Origin: Arenibacter sp963972175
Lineage (GTDB): Bacteria; Bacteroidota; Bacteroidia; Flavobacteriales; Flavobacteriaceae
Assembly (NCBI GenBank): GCA_963972175.1
Contig: CAXAVP010000142.1
Span: 1 to 11,137 of the forward strand
Direction of reading: 5' to 3'
Length of the DNA: 11,137 bases
In this document: positions 5,580 to 11,137 of the stretch, piece after piece
How the letters are laid out: each line of letters starts with the position of its first letter
Position numbering within the stretch: position 1 is the stretch's first letter
The notes under the pieces: generated by a model
What the model was told of the DNA's origin: nothing
What the model saw: the letters and a program-made list of their open reading frames with translations, nothing else
Databases searched by the model: none
Translations under genes and position numbers: made by a program

Positions 5580-5848
5580 GGTTGGGTTGCTTGGTTTTGG
5601 TTAGCGGTAATTTCATGTGCTTTTAATCCTTTGCCCTCTAAGGGGCTAATAGGGACATAGATCATATTGTGCTGCAGCCACATGGAAATGTCCAAGGGGT
5701 CCGTGTCCTCATTTACATTGTATGGGCCACTGTATTTGCCCGTGTGTACGCTCTTAAGAAAAAATACTTGTCCGTACCTGAGCTCTTTTTTGCTGCGGGC
5801 CATATCATAACGGTCTGCAGGTCTAATTTGCATGCTAACTGTTATCAT
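5576..5848 (-). CDS. Small hypothetical protein of a phage-associated type
   Basis: A 90-residue soluble protein. The core is a beta-rich stretch, YGQVFFLKSVHTGKYSGPYNV (about residues 25-45), followed by LDISMWLQHNMIYVPIS (53-69) and a polar tail rich in Asn and Gln. The order 'aromatic strand, GPY.V, WL, IYVP' reminds me of small proteins seen in other Bacteroidota phages, but I cannot name a family. The ATG at 5848 overlaps the primase stop in an ATGA, which decides the start and implies coupled translation. Its product is thus made in step with the primase and may assist replication. It has no membrane segment and no Cys. Confidence 0.78.
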   Translation of the reverse strand: MITVSMQIRPADRYDMARSKKELRYGQVFFLKSVHTGKYSGPYNVNEDTDPLDISMWLQHNMIYVPISPLEGKGLKAHEITANQNQATQP

Positions 5849-8800
5849 TTCATAAAGGGTAATTCGGAGTTGGACTCCTGGTTAGTATTATCTGTAAATG
5901 GATTGTCTTCGGCATCATCGGTGTCCAGGTTTAAAATTCCCTGCTTTACCATGGCCGTGTAGTTAAATAGGTAACAACTCTTTACCCCATCATTAAAGCG
6001 GTGGCCGTGTTTTTGCGCTATAAAGTATTTTTTGGACTTAAAGTAGTTACGAATGGTGGCCTCACCAATAACATCTACCCCGTCCCTCTTACTTACTTCA
6101 ATATGGTATTCCTGGTGAACACTGCTAAGGCGCAAGTACAGTATTTGATTGCGCTCATGGTTCTTGTACTTTTCCTTAGCCCCTTTCTTAGGGTTCACCG
6201 TGACCTCTATAGGGGTGTCTATCACAAAATCATACCCCTCTTTAATTACCTTGCGCTTCTGCAAATGCTCCAATACTCTCCAGAACTCGGACATGCCCTC
6301 ACTCTCAATGATCAGATCAGAATTATCTATAATACCGTGCAGGCATTGGGTGTAGAACTCATCTAAAGTAAAGGGGAAGTCAAAACAGGAGTATAAGATT
6401 TGCACCGGGGTAAACAGGGCGTTGTAGTTCATTAACATTCGTTCCTGGTACTCAAAGTCTGCAAGATCCTTTTTAAACTTTTTGGAGTTTTCAGAAAATA
6501 ACTTGTGAAAATTCTGCTCTACCAAGCCACGGTGCTCTATAACATCTAGTACCAGGGAACTTAATCCCTGTTCTTCCCAAGATTTAAGCAGGTTGTAATT
6601 CTCTATCTCCTCATTGCTAAAATTCTCCGTAGGCTTAATAAAATGGTTAATGATGCTACGGGAGGTTAGGGAGTTGTCATCCCTATTGGATAGGTACTGG
6701 CCAGCCAAAATGCAGCTGCTGTTTATCTTGGATATAGAGGTGCGGTTATCCGTGGTCATACTTCCCTTTTCCCGTCCACGGCCATCATAGGCCCCTTTAA
6801 GGGATTGGAACATTCTATCATCTATCTTGTCATGGAACTCCTCAAAGAATACCGGCACGTTCTTAATACGTGCCAGCCTGCGGTAGAAGCCCACCAAGGT
6901 ACCAGAGTTAAGATCAAAAGGGGACAACTTATAAGTGAAAAAATTAGCAATACTGTCCCCAAACTTAGATTTACCAGATCCTTTCTCCCCAGATAGAAAT
7001 AGGTGTGGAAAAAAAGAATACCTGGCAATGATGTGGTCCCTAAATATAGAGGCCAAGGTAAAACCAATGGCAATAGAACCTTTATCCTTGTAAACTTTGC
7101 ACATTTGGGACATCCAACGGGAAAGGCTAACAGGGGATTGTTTATACACAAAGCTTCTATCATTCTCATAGGGATCATCATCTTCACGGCTGCTTTTGTA
7201 TATCTCAGAAAATGCGGGGGAATAAAAGTATTTTACTTCTTCTGAGTATTCCGTTGCAGCGTTCTCTTCATTCTCTATGTGCAGTATGCCATACTTGTTT
7301 ACCGGCTGAAATTGCTTATTGTGGTAGGCACCGTCTGCAAAGGCAAAGAACTTCTCCTTTTGCCAACCCAATGTTTTAAGAGGGTAGGCCGTTATAAAAT
7401 CGTTCAGTATTTTTTGTGCTACCAGTTTAAAATGAATGTTCTGGGCATTGGGCAGCCAAACAAAATACCCTTCCTCTATAAGTTTCTCCTGTATCTTGGC
7501 AAAATTTATAAAGTCCTTGCTATCAAAATCTATTAGCCGTTTGTTGCCCAGATCATTTACCACCTCACAAAGCCTTTTGTTTTCTTCCCGGCCGTAGATA
7601 TGGAATAGGGGGGTCATTTTAAAATTAGTGCCCTTAAAAAAACCGTCCTTGCCCTGAAAATGGTAGCAGTTCCCTGCAATGGCAAACCTATCCTTCATAT
7701 ACTGGTCCATGTCCGCACCCTTGGGCAGGCCAAGTATATCCTCTTCGCCCAGCGTTTTACCTTCTTTGGCCTTTCTTTGGGCTTTTTCTTCCTCTGCGGC
7801 CAAATAGGCTTTTACCCCTTTCTCAATGGTCCTTGCCGGTTGCTTGTACACGGCAGCCACTTGCTTAATATATTCTTTGCGCAGTATTTCTGATTGTATT
7901 TTGGCAAAGGTCTCATTAAGCCCTTCCAAGGACGTAGCAATATATGTGGGATCCCCATTGGCCTCATTGTAGGCCTTGGTAGCTTTCCATATTAGGCCGT
8001 CTTCGCTGTTGTTTTCCAAGTAGGAGACAATGTCCATTTTTGGCAAGCGGCACATGCTGTCCGGATCTTCCCCTTCTTGCGCCACACAGACCAATACCTT
8101 TAGCCCACCGGCCAAAAGCACATCTATGTCCTTTAAGGCGGCATTGATCCCTGCAGCATCCCCATCCCTAAAAATTATTACATGGTTGCACATTTGTTTT
8201 AGGGCCTTTACCTGTAGGGGAGTGAGGGCGGTTCCACAAGTGGCAATAGCATTGGTGCAGCCGTTCTGGTGAAGTGTAATTACATCTGTATACCCCTCCA
8301 CCAATACCGCATATTTGGTTTTAGTTATGGAACGCTGTGCCTGGTGCAGGCCATAAAGGGTCTTGCTCTTATTGTAGATGATGCTTTCTGCACTATTAAA
8401 ATACTTGGCAAATTTGGAAACACTCTCATCATTGCTCCTACGGCCGCCAAAGGCAATTACCTGCCCCTGCCTGTTGTGAATGGGAAAAATAATGCGGTCC
8501 TTAAAAAAATCATAGGAAGTTCCAGTCTTGGTCCTTACCAATCCGGTTTCTTTGGCAAGTTCAAGTTTACCGCTGTTTATAGCTGCTTTGCTTACCAGGT
8601 TGCCGGGGGCAAAACCAAGCTGGAACTCTATAATGGTATCTTCTGTATAACCTCTTTTGGCCAACATTTCCTTGGCCCAATGATCTTTGGGCAATGCCTT
8701 AAATTGTTTGGCATATTCACCGGCCACATTGGTAGAGAAATCCTTAAGGGACTGCATATTTACCAAATGCTTCTTTCTGTCCTCAGAAACTTCCTCCTCT

Positions 8801-9081
8801 TCCAGGTATATGCTGCAAATACCTGCTATGGTCTCAATGGCCTCTATAAAGCTCAAGGACTTGTATAATTGGACAAACTTAATGGCATCCCCTCCCTGCC
8901 CAGTGGCAAAACATTTAAATATCTGTTTTGCCGGGGACACCATAAAGCTGCCCGTTTTTTCATCTTTAAAAGGTGACTTTGCACTGTAATTGCTACCTGA
9001 TCTCTTTAGGTCCAAAAAGTTGGATATTACTTCTACAATATCCGCTTCCCTAACCCTGTCTATGCTTGCTTCTGTATACAT
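5845..9081 (-). CDS. DnaG-type (Toprim) primase fused to a P-loop ATPase/helicase-like domain
   Basis: A 1078-residue replication protein expected to make RNA primers and, through its C-terminal ATPase, to act on or load at DNA. The N-terminus IDRVREADIVEVISNFLDLK matches DnaG. The zinc-finger region that follows has lost most ligands: SPFK (36-39) where CPFH is usual and CFAT (57-60) where CFGC is usual. The catalytic core has FGGRR (211-215), KYFNS (226-230), EGYTD (262-266) and DGDAAG (306-311), so the metal-binding Toprim residues are intact. After a charged linker (about 425-460) the C-terminal half has Walker A GEKGSGKSK (698-706), Walker B PVFFEEFHD (743-751) and a later segment CILAGQYLSNRDDNSLTSR (790-808) that could hold sensor and arginine-finger residues, as in SF3-like or related phage helicases. 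The frame is open upstream to a TTG at 9105, but the ATG at 9081 fits the DnaG start and has an A-rich leader. It heads a chain of ATGA-coupled genes. Confidence 0.92.
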   Translation of the reverse strand: MYTEASIDRVREADIVEVISNFLDLKRSGSNYSAKSPFKDEKTGSFMVSPAKQIFKCFATGQGGDAIKFVQLYKSLSFIEAIETIAGICSIYLEEEEVSEDRKKHLVNMQSLKDFSTNVAGEYAKQFKALPKDHWAKEMLAKRGYTEDTIIEFQLGFAPGNLVSKAAINSGKLELAKETGLVRTKTGTSYDFFKDRIIFPIHNRQGQVIAFGGRRSNDESVSKFAKYFNSAESIIYNKSKTLYGLHQAQRSITKTKYAVLVEGYTDVITLHQNGCTNAIATCGTALTPLQVKALKQMCNHVIIFRDGDAAGINAALKDIDVLLAGGLKVLVCVAQEGEDPDSMCRLPKMDIVSYLENNSEDGLIWKATKAYNEANGDPTYIATSLEGLNETFAKIQSEILRKEYIKQVAAVYKQPARTIEKGVKAYLAAEEEKAQRKAKEGKTLGEEDILGLPKGADMDQYMKDRFAIAGNCYHFQGKDGFFKGTNFKMTPLFHIYGREENKRLCEVVNDLGNKRLIDFDSKDFINFAKIQEKLIEEGYFVWLPNAQNIHFKLVAQKILNDFITAYPLKTLGWQKEKFFAFADGAYHNKQFQPVNKYGILHIENEENAATEYSEEVKYFYSPAFSEIYKSSREDDDPYENDRSFVYKQSPVSLSRWMSQMCKVYKDKGSIAIGFTLASIFRDHIIARYSFFPHLFLSGEKGSGKSKFGDSIANFFTYKLSPFDLNSGTLVGFYRRLARIKNVPVFFEEFHDKIDDRMFQSLKGAYDGRGREKGSMTTDNRTSISKINSSCILAGQYLSNRDDNSLTSRSIINHFIKPTENFSNEEIENYNLLKSWEEQGLSSLVLDVIEHRGLVEQNFHKLFSENSKKFKKDLADFEYQERMLMNYNALFTPVQILYSCFDFPFTLDEFYTQCLHGIIDNSDLIIESEGMSEFWRVLEHLQKRKVIKEGYDFVIDTPIEVTVNPKKGAKEKYKNHERNQILYLRLSSVHQEYHIEVSKRDGVDVIGEATIRNYFKSKKYFIAQKHGHRFNDGVKSCYLFNYTAMVKQGILNLDTDDAEDNPFTDNTNQESNSELPFMK

Positions 9082-9097
9082 TAATTTTCTTTCTTTT

Positions 9098-9478
9098 TTA
9101 ATCAATATTGTTTTCGTTCAACAGTTTTCGCAATTGCTCCTGAAATCCGGTGCGTATAATTTCCCTATCCTTATGGGGAATATCATTATTGTAGTCATAG
9201 GTAGATGCTATTTGCGCCTTGCACCTATCTATGGCCTGTTCTATCTCTGTGGGGGACTCTCTTTGGTATTTATGTGAGAAAAATACGTTATAGGTAAAAT
9301 CCAATCTAGGACTGCCACATTTAGGGCAGTAGTTTATGTCTGGGAAATAAGCACGTATGGCCTTGTTGGTATGTTCCGGAACAGGGAATTGTTCTATGTT
9401 TACCAATACATGTTTTTTGTAGTGGTATTGGCTGCAATTGGCGCACTGGCACTTTAGGTGTACATTTTTTAAGCTCAT
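9098..9478 (-). CDS. Zinc-ribbon protein preceding the primase gene
   Basis: A 126-residue soluble protein. The N-terminal half has two Cys groups suited to a zinc ribbon: CQCANC (C10, C12, C15) and CPKCG (C51, C54), separated by about 35 residues with a VNIEQFPVPEH stretch between. The C-terminal half is charged and helical (TEIEQAIDRCKAQI, DREIIRTGFQEQLRKLLNEN), perhaps a coiled coil for dimerisation. It starts 2 bases after the stop of the LuxR-type regulator and ends 16 bases before the primase ATG, so all three are one transcript. Because the primase next to it has lost its own zinc ligands, a role as an accessory nucleic-acid-binding partner can be imagined, but nothing in the sequence proves it. 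No enzyme motif is seen. Confidence 0.82.
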   Translation of the reverse strand: MSLKNVHLKCQCANCSQYHYKKHVLVNIEQFPVPEHTNKAIRAYFPDINYCPKCGSPRLDFTYNVFFSHKYQRESPTEIEQAIDRCKAQIASTYDYNNDIPHKDREIIRTGFQEQLRKLLNENNID

Positions 9479-9480
9479 AA

Positions 9481-10071
9481 CTATACTATTATTTTTTGTT
9501 GAATAGATTTTTTTAAAAGGTCTGTCTTGGTAGTGATCCCCGTGGCCTTAAAAAGGTTTGCCTTATGGAAGTCCAAGGTCTTGTGGCTGATGCCCAGGGC
9601 ATCTGCAATGGCCTTGTCCGGCATATCATTGCCAATAAGGTCTATGATCACCAATTGCCTAGGGGTAAGCTCATGGCCGTTAAGGACAATTTTTTTGGAG
9701 TTCCAAAGCAGGCTGGGACAGTTGCGTTTGTCCCTAAAATTCTCACAAGTAGACAATTGGCCGTTAATAATATCCGGGGTGTTGTCCAGCTCACCGTACA
9801 TATAGTAGGTATAAAGCTCTACCTGCCTGTACTGGTCCTTGGCTACTCCCTGCAGGAAGTCCACGGCCTTGTGGTCTTTTAAATAGGCACTTCTTAAAAG
9901 TTCGTAATAGTGCTTTGGCAGGTCTGTGAAGTATCTGCTTTGGCCGTTCTGCAGCCAAATAACCTGCTTGGTCTTTCTTACGCCCACAAATTCTACGTTG
10001 TTGTCATTGGGCATTACTCCCGCTACTTGTGGGGATGTGTTAAAAATGTTACTTTTGTGAATGTTGATCAT
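9481..10071 (-). CDS. LuxR-type helix-turn-helix regulator
   Basis: A 196-residue protein with a C-terminal LuxR/GerE DNA-binding domain at about residues 134-190: ELTPRQLVIIDLIGNDMPDK, AIADALGISHKTLDFHKANL and FKATGITTKTDLLKKS follow the family pattern closely, including the LTPR start and the recognition helix. The N-terminal domain (about 25-120) has VEFVGV, then YYELLRSAYLKDHKAVDFL, YGELDNTPDI and a Cys pair CENFRDKRNC (C109, C118). This resembles a Bacteroidota phage-associated group of HTH proteins, not a response-regulator receiver or an autoinducer-binding domain. The ATG at 10071 is used; an ATG at residue 20 is an alternative. As first gene before the zinc-ribbon and primase genes it could control the replication operon, by inference. 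Its leader carries a strong hairpin. Confidence 0.87.
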   Translation of the reverse strand: MINIHKSNIFNTSPQVAGVMPNDNNVEFVGVRKTKQVIWLQNGQSRYFTDLPKHYYELLRSAYLKDHKAVDFLQGVAKDQYRQVELYTYYMYGELDNTPDIINGQLSTCENFRDKRNCPSLLWNSKKIVLNGHELTPRQLVIIDLIGNDMPDKAIADALGISHKTLDFHKANLFKATGITTKTDLLKKSIQQKIIV

Positions 10072-10100
10072 GGTGATAGTATTTGTGATTAATAATATTT

Positions 10101-10142
10101 AAGTCCCGTAGCCGCCCGCTATGGGATTTTTTATTTTATTTT
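10101..10142 (+). terminator. Hairpin with T-run on the plus strand, in the leader of the LuxR-type gene
   Basis: AAGTCCCGTAG (10101-10111) pairs with CTATGGGATTT (10119-10129) over 11 bp with wobbles, around a C-rich 7-base loop, and an almost pure T stretch runs on to 10142. This is a good intrinsic terminator for plus-strand transcription, yet no supported plus-strand gene ends here. On the minus strand the same structure lies 30-59 bases before the start of the regulator gene, without a T-run after it. It may stop antisense transcription or act as a leader structure. Confidence 0.6.
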
Positions 10143-10157
10143 GGTTGTAAACAAAAA

Positions 10158-10556
10158 TTAATAAAGATGAATATTAAGATTACCCTGCCCAACGTTGATA
10201 CCATGTTGGAGATTGACAGAGAAATTAAGCCCAGGAACATTGTCCTTGAAACCGATTCCGATCTTCGCCTCCGCGTTACTTATAGAGAGCGAGAGGAAGT
10301 CTGCATCATCCTCGATAGAGAACAGGCCAATAACCTTAGAAACGCCTTGGACTTCATAGTCAATTCTCACACGTTTTATGAGCCGTAGGTCTTCTGCTGG
10401 TGTCCTTTCTGCTCTTGGAGCAGGGAGTTCCTCACCACATTTAGGGCAATTACCCTCAGATACTCTAGCAATATGCAGACACCTTTTACAACGCACATGT
10501 TTTGCAATTGGGGTTGCTCCATTCTCCTTCTTATTCTTTTTTTCTTTTTTGGACAT
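10158..10556 (-). CDS. Zinc-ribbon protein with a beta-rich C-terminal part
   Basis: A 132-residue protein from the ATG at 10556. After a very basic start (MSKKEKKNKKENG) comes a clear zinc ribbon, RCKRCLHIARVSEGNCPKCG (C23, C26, C37, C40), then a Pro/Arg/Glu linker and a C-terminal part with alternating hydrophobic residues that suggests beta strands (IGLFSIEDDADFLSLSI, IGIGFKDNV). The frame is open upstream to 10697, but 10556 is preferred: it has an AAAA leader and starts 2 bases after the stop of the microprotein gene. The 3' half lies opposite an ORF on the plus strand (10167-10388) whose codons are exactly in mirror phase, so one of the two C-terminal readings may be an echo of the other. 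The zinc ribbon lies outside that overlap, which supports this strand. Confidence 0.62.
   Translation of the reverse strand: MSKKEKKNKKENGATPIAKHVRCKRCLHIARVSEGNCPKCGEELPAPRAERTPAEDLRLIKRVRIDYEVQGVSKVIGLFSIEDDADFLSLSISNAEAKIGIGFKDNVPGLNFSVNLQHGINVGQGNLNIHLY
10167..10388 (+). CDS. Possible antisense-overlapping small protein
   Basis: A 73-residue frame wholly opposite the 3' half of the zinc-ribbon gene. The product reads like a real small protein: short strands at the start (MNIKITLPNVDTMLEID), NIVLETDSDLRLRVTY, then EVCIILDREQANNLRNALDF, an ordered helix near the end. By my count about three quarters of its codons start with a purine and about two thirds end with a pyrimidine, a coding-like pattern that exact mirror phase also gives to the other strand. 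It would be the only plus-strand gene in the window, and a plus-strand terminator lies just upstream of it. It may be real, or only the reflection of the minus-strand gene. Confidence 0.35.
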   Translation: MNIKITLPNVDTMLEIDREIKPRNIVLETDSDLRLRVTYREREEVCIILDREQANNLRNALDFIVNSHTFYEP

Positions 10557-10558
10557 TT

Positions 10559-10651
10559 TTACGCAAATATTAAGTGAACAATTATTAGTATGGCAATCCC
10601 TACAAGGCTGTAAAGGGCGCATTGGTAGGTAGATTTTTTGTTGTGGTACAT
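10559..10651 (-). CDS. 30-residue membrane microprotein
   Basis: A short frame that exactly fills the gap between the KilA-N gene and the zinc-ribbon gene: its ATG at 10651 is 2 bases after the KilA-N stop, and its TAA ends 2 bases before the next ATG. The product starts polar and basic (MYHNKKSTYQ) and continues as one hydrophobic helix of about 20 residues (CALYSLVGIAILIIVHLIFA) to the end. This is the topology of a tiny single-pass membrane protein with a cytoplasmic basic N-terminus. The close fit in the operon is the main support. Function is unknown; it recalls other small phage membrane proteins only in form. Confidence 0.6.
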   Translation of the reverse strand: MYHNKKSTYQCALYSLVGIAILIIVHLIFA

Positions 10652-10653
10652 GC

Positions 10654-11137
10654 CTAGAACATTTTAAGTTGGTTCCTAATGGCCTTGGTCTTAGCATTCT
10701 TGGCGGTCTTTAATTGGCGTTCCAGTTCAAAATAAGCAGCTACCCTTTCTTTGGTAGGGTCATTGTAAAGCTCCCCCTTTAAAGTTTCCATGGCCATCTT
10801 GGCTTCTTCTTGCCTAGCATGTGCCTCCCAATGCTTTTGATAGTTGCCAAAGACTATTTCGTCTATAGTGTTGAACACCCAATCTTCAAACTGGACATCT
10901 AACCAGGCAGCAAACTTTAAAGCAAGTTTTCTAGTCATAAATGTTCCCGCCTTATTGTTTGAGTAGTAAATGTTTTCTTTTATATATCGTGGCACATCTG
11001 CCACGATATTATTTCTTTCTAGTTGATAGTTGATGAAGTTTTTAGTGCCTTCTAATCGTAGAAAGTCTTTCGGTTCTTTTCCGAACATTTTTGCCATTTC
11101 CGTGGCATTCACCATAACATTCCTGTCATTGGGATTT
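10654..11137 (-). CDS. KilA-N domain protein (copy 2), 5' end outside the window
   Basis: The frame enters from the right edge and ends at a TAG at 10654-10656; at least 160 residues are visible. The ATG at 11115 is internal: the codons before it (NPNDRNV) continue the frame and match the NEGNV of copy 1, so the true start is beyond 11137. KilA-N features are VMVNATEMAKMF, FLRLEGTKNFI and GTFMTRKLALKFAAWLDVQF, followed by the helical charged end HWEAHARQEEAKMAMETLKG. It is a paralogue of the gene at 1267-1806; the segment between the two conserved blocks differs (LERNNIVADVPRYIKEN in place of LEKDYAQFPPYGGNE) and its DNA forms a perfect 11-bp hairpin at 10984-11009. The microprotein gene follows after 2 bases. 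Confidence 0.87.
   Translation of the reverse strand, partial: NPNDRNVMVNATEMAKMFGKEPKDFLRLEGTKNFINYQLERNNIVADVPRYIKENIYYSNNKAGTFMTRKLALKFAAWLDVQFEDWVFNTIDEIVFGNYQKHWEAHARQEEAKMAMETLKGELYNDPTKERVAAYFELERQLKTAKNAKTKAIRNQLKMF
10811..10949 (-). repeat. DNA-level repeat shared with KilA-N copy 1 (right copy)
   Basis: This is the right-hand partner of the repeat at 1432-1570, in the same orientation. The homology is in coding sequence and can be explained by gene duplication. It is long enough at near-identity in places to be a possible substrate for homologous recombination. Confidence 0.65.
10984..11009. repeat. Perfect 11-bp hairpin inside the KilA-N copy 2 gene
   Basis: ATATCGTGGCA (10984-10994) and TGCCACGATAT (10999-11009) are exact reverse complements around a 4-base loop. 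The structure lies in the part of the gene that differs most from the other KilA-N copy. No T-run follows on either strand, so it is not a normal terminator. It could affect translation or mark a small insertion. Confidence 0.7.

Noticed and set aside
6001..6366. Plus-strand 121-codon hydrophobic frame opposite the primase C-terminus
   Set aside because: It is a shadow of the minus-strand gene; its hydrophobic look comes from reading acidic and lysine codons in reverse.
8269..8868. Plus-strand 199-codon frame opposite the primase
   Set aside because: It is antisense to the conserved DnaG catalytic core, which is under strong coding constraint. The product has no domain-like order and no promoter is evident.
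9082..9105. Primase start extended 8 codons upstream to position 9105
   Set aside because: The codon at 9105-9103 is TTG and lies inside the preceding gene. The ATG at 9081 has an A-rich leader and begins right where the DnaG-like N-terminus begins.
10557..10697. Upstream extension of the zinc-ribbon protein to 10697, with extra Cys residues
   Set aside because: It would overlap the end of the KilA-N gene by about 44 bases, while the 30-codon microprotein frame fits the same gap exactly. The extra Cys-rich stretch is better explained as a shifted reading of that gene.
11113..11115. ATG at 11115 as the true start of KilA-N copy 2
   Set aside because: The frame stays open to the window edge and the residues before it match copy 1, so it is an internal Met.
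1..11137. CRISPR array, tRNA, insertion sequence or integrase in the window
   Set aside because: No regularly spaced repeats, no cloverleaf-like sequence with the usual conserved bases, and no transposase or tyrosine/serine recombinase motifs were seen in the translated frames.

Overview
The window looks like the early/replication-and-regulation region of a temperate phage, prophage or related mobile element from a Bacteroidota host, most likely a flavobacterium. The evidence is the AT-rich DNA, A-rich leaders in front of start codons instead of strong Shine-Dalgarno sequences, a TAnnTTTG-type promoter box, and a set of genes familiar from phages of this phylum: KilA-N proteins, a LuxR-type HTH regulator with a Cys-bearing N-terminal domain, a DnaG/Toprim primase fused to an ATPase, a large Dcm-type cytosine methyltransferase and an ASCH/PUA-like protein. 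No structural, packaging, lysis or integrase gene is visible. The species cannot be named from the sequence.

Nearly every gene lies on the minus strand, so transcription runs from position 11137 towards 1. In that order: a 5'-truncated KilA-N gene (10654-11137); a 30-residue membrane microprotein (10559-10651) that fits exactly between its neighbours; a zinc-ribbon protein (10158-10556) whose 3' half overlaps an opposite-strand ORF (10167-10388); a hairpin-bearing leader; the LuxR-type regulator (9481-10071); a second zinc-ribbon protein (9098-9478); the 1078-aa primase-ATPase (5845-9081); three small genes joined to it by ATGA stop/start overlaps (5576-5848, 5388-5579, 5185-5391), two of them membrane proteins; the ASCH-like protein (4665-5180); and the C5 methyltransferase (3117-4643). 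Next come four small genes (2914-3105, 2705-2917, 2345-2611, 1809-2225), with two strong palindromic elements in the spacers around 2345-2611. A second KilA-N gene (1267-1806) ends this series at a strong terminator.

The last unit (129-1210) appears self-contained. It has a perfect 26-bp palindrome with a promoter-like box on each strand, three closely packed genes of which the middle one is a Cro/C1-type HTH protein, and a terminator sharing 18 identical bases with the one that closes the KilA-N gene. This is the layout of a phage moron cassette with its own regulator, and it is the best candidate here for an undescribed accessory system.

Functionally the window combines regulators (LuxR HTH, XRE HTH, two KilA-N proteins), a replication primase-ATPase whose zinc-finger ligands are mostly lost, a DNA-modification gene next to an ASCH-like nucleic-acid-binding candidate, and many small unknown proteins, three of them with Cys pairs suited to zinc binding. 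The two KilA-N genes are similar at the DNA level and lie in direct orientation around the whole replication module. Bases 1-128 hold no gene I can support. No tRNA, rRNA, CRISPR array or insertion sequence was seen.
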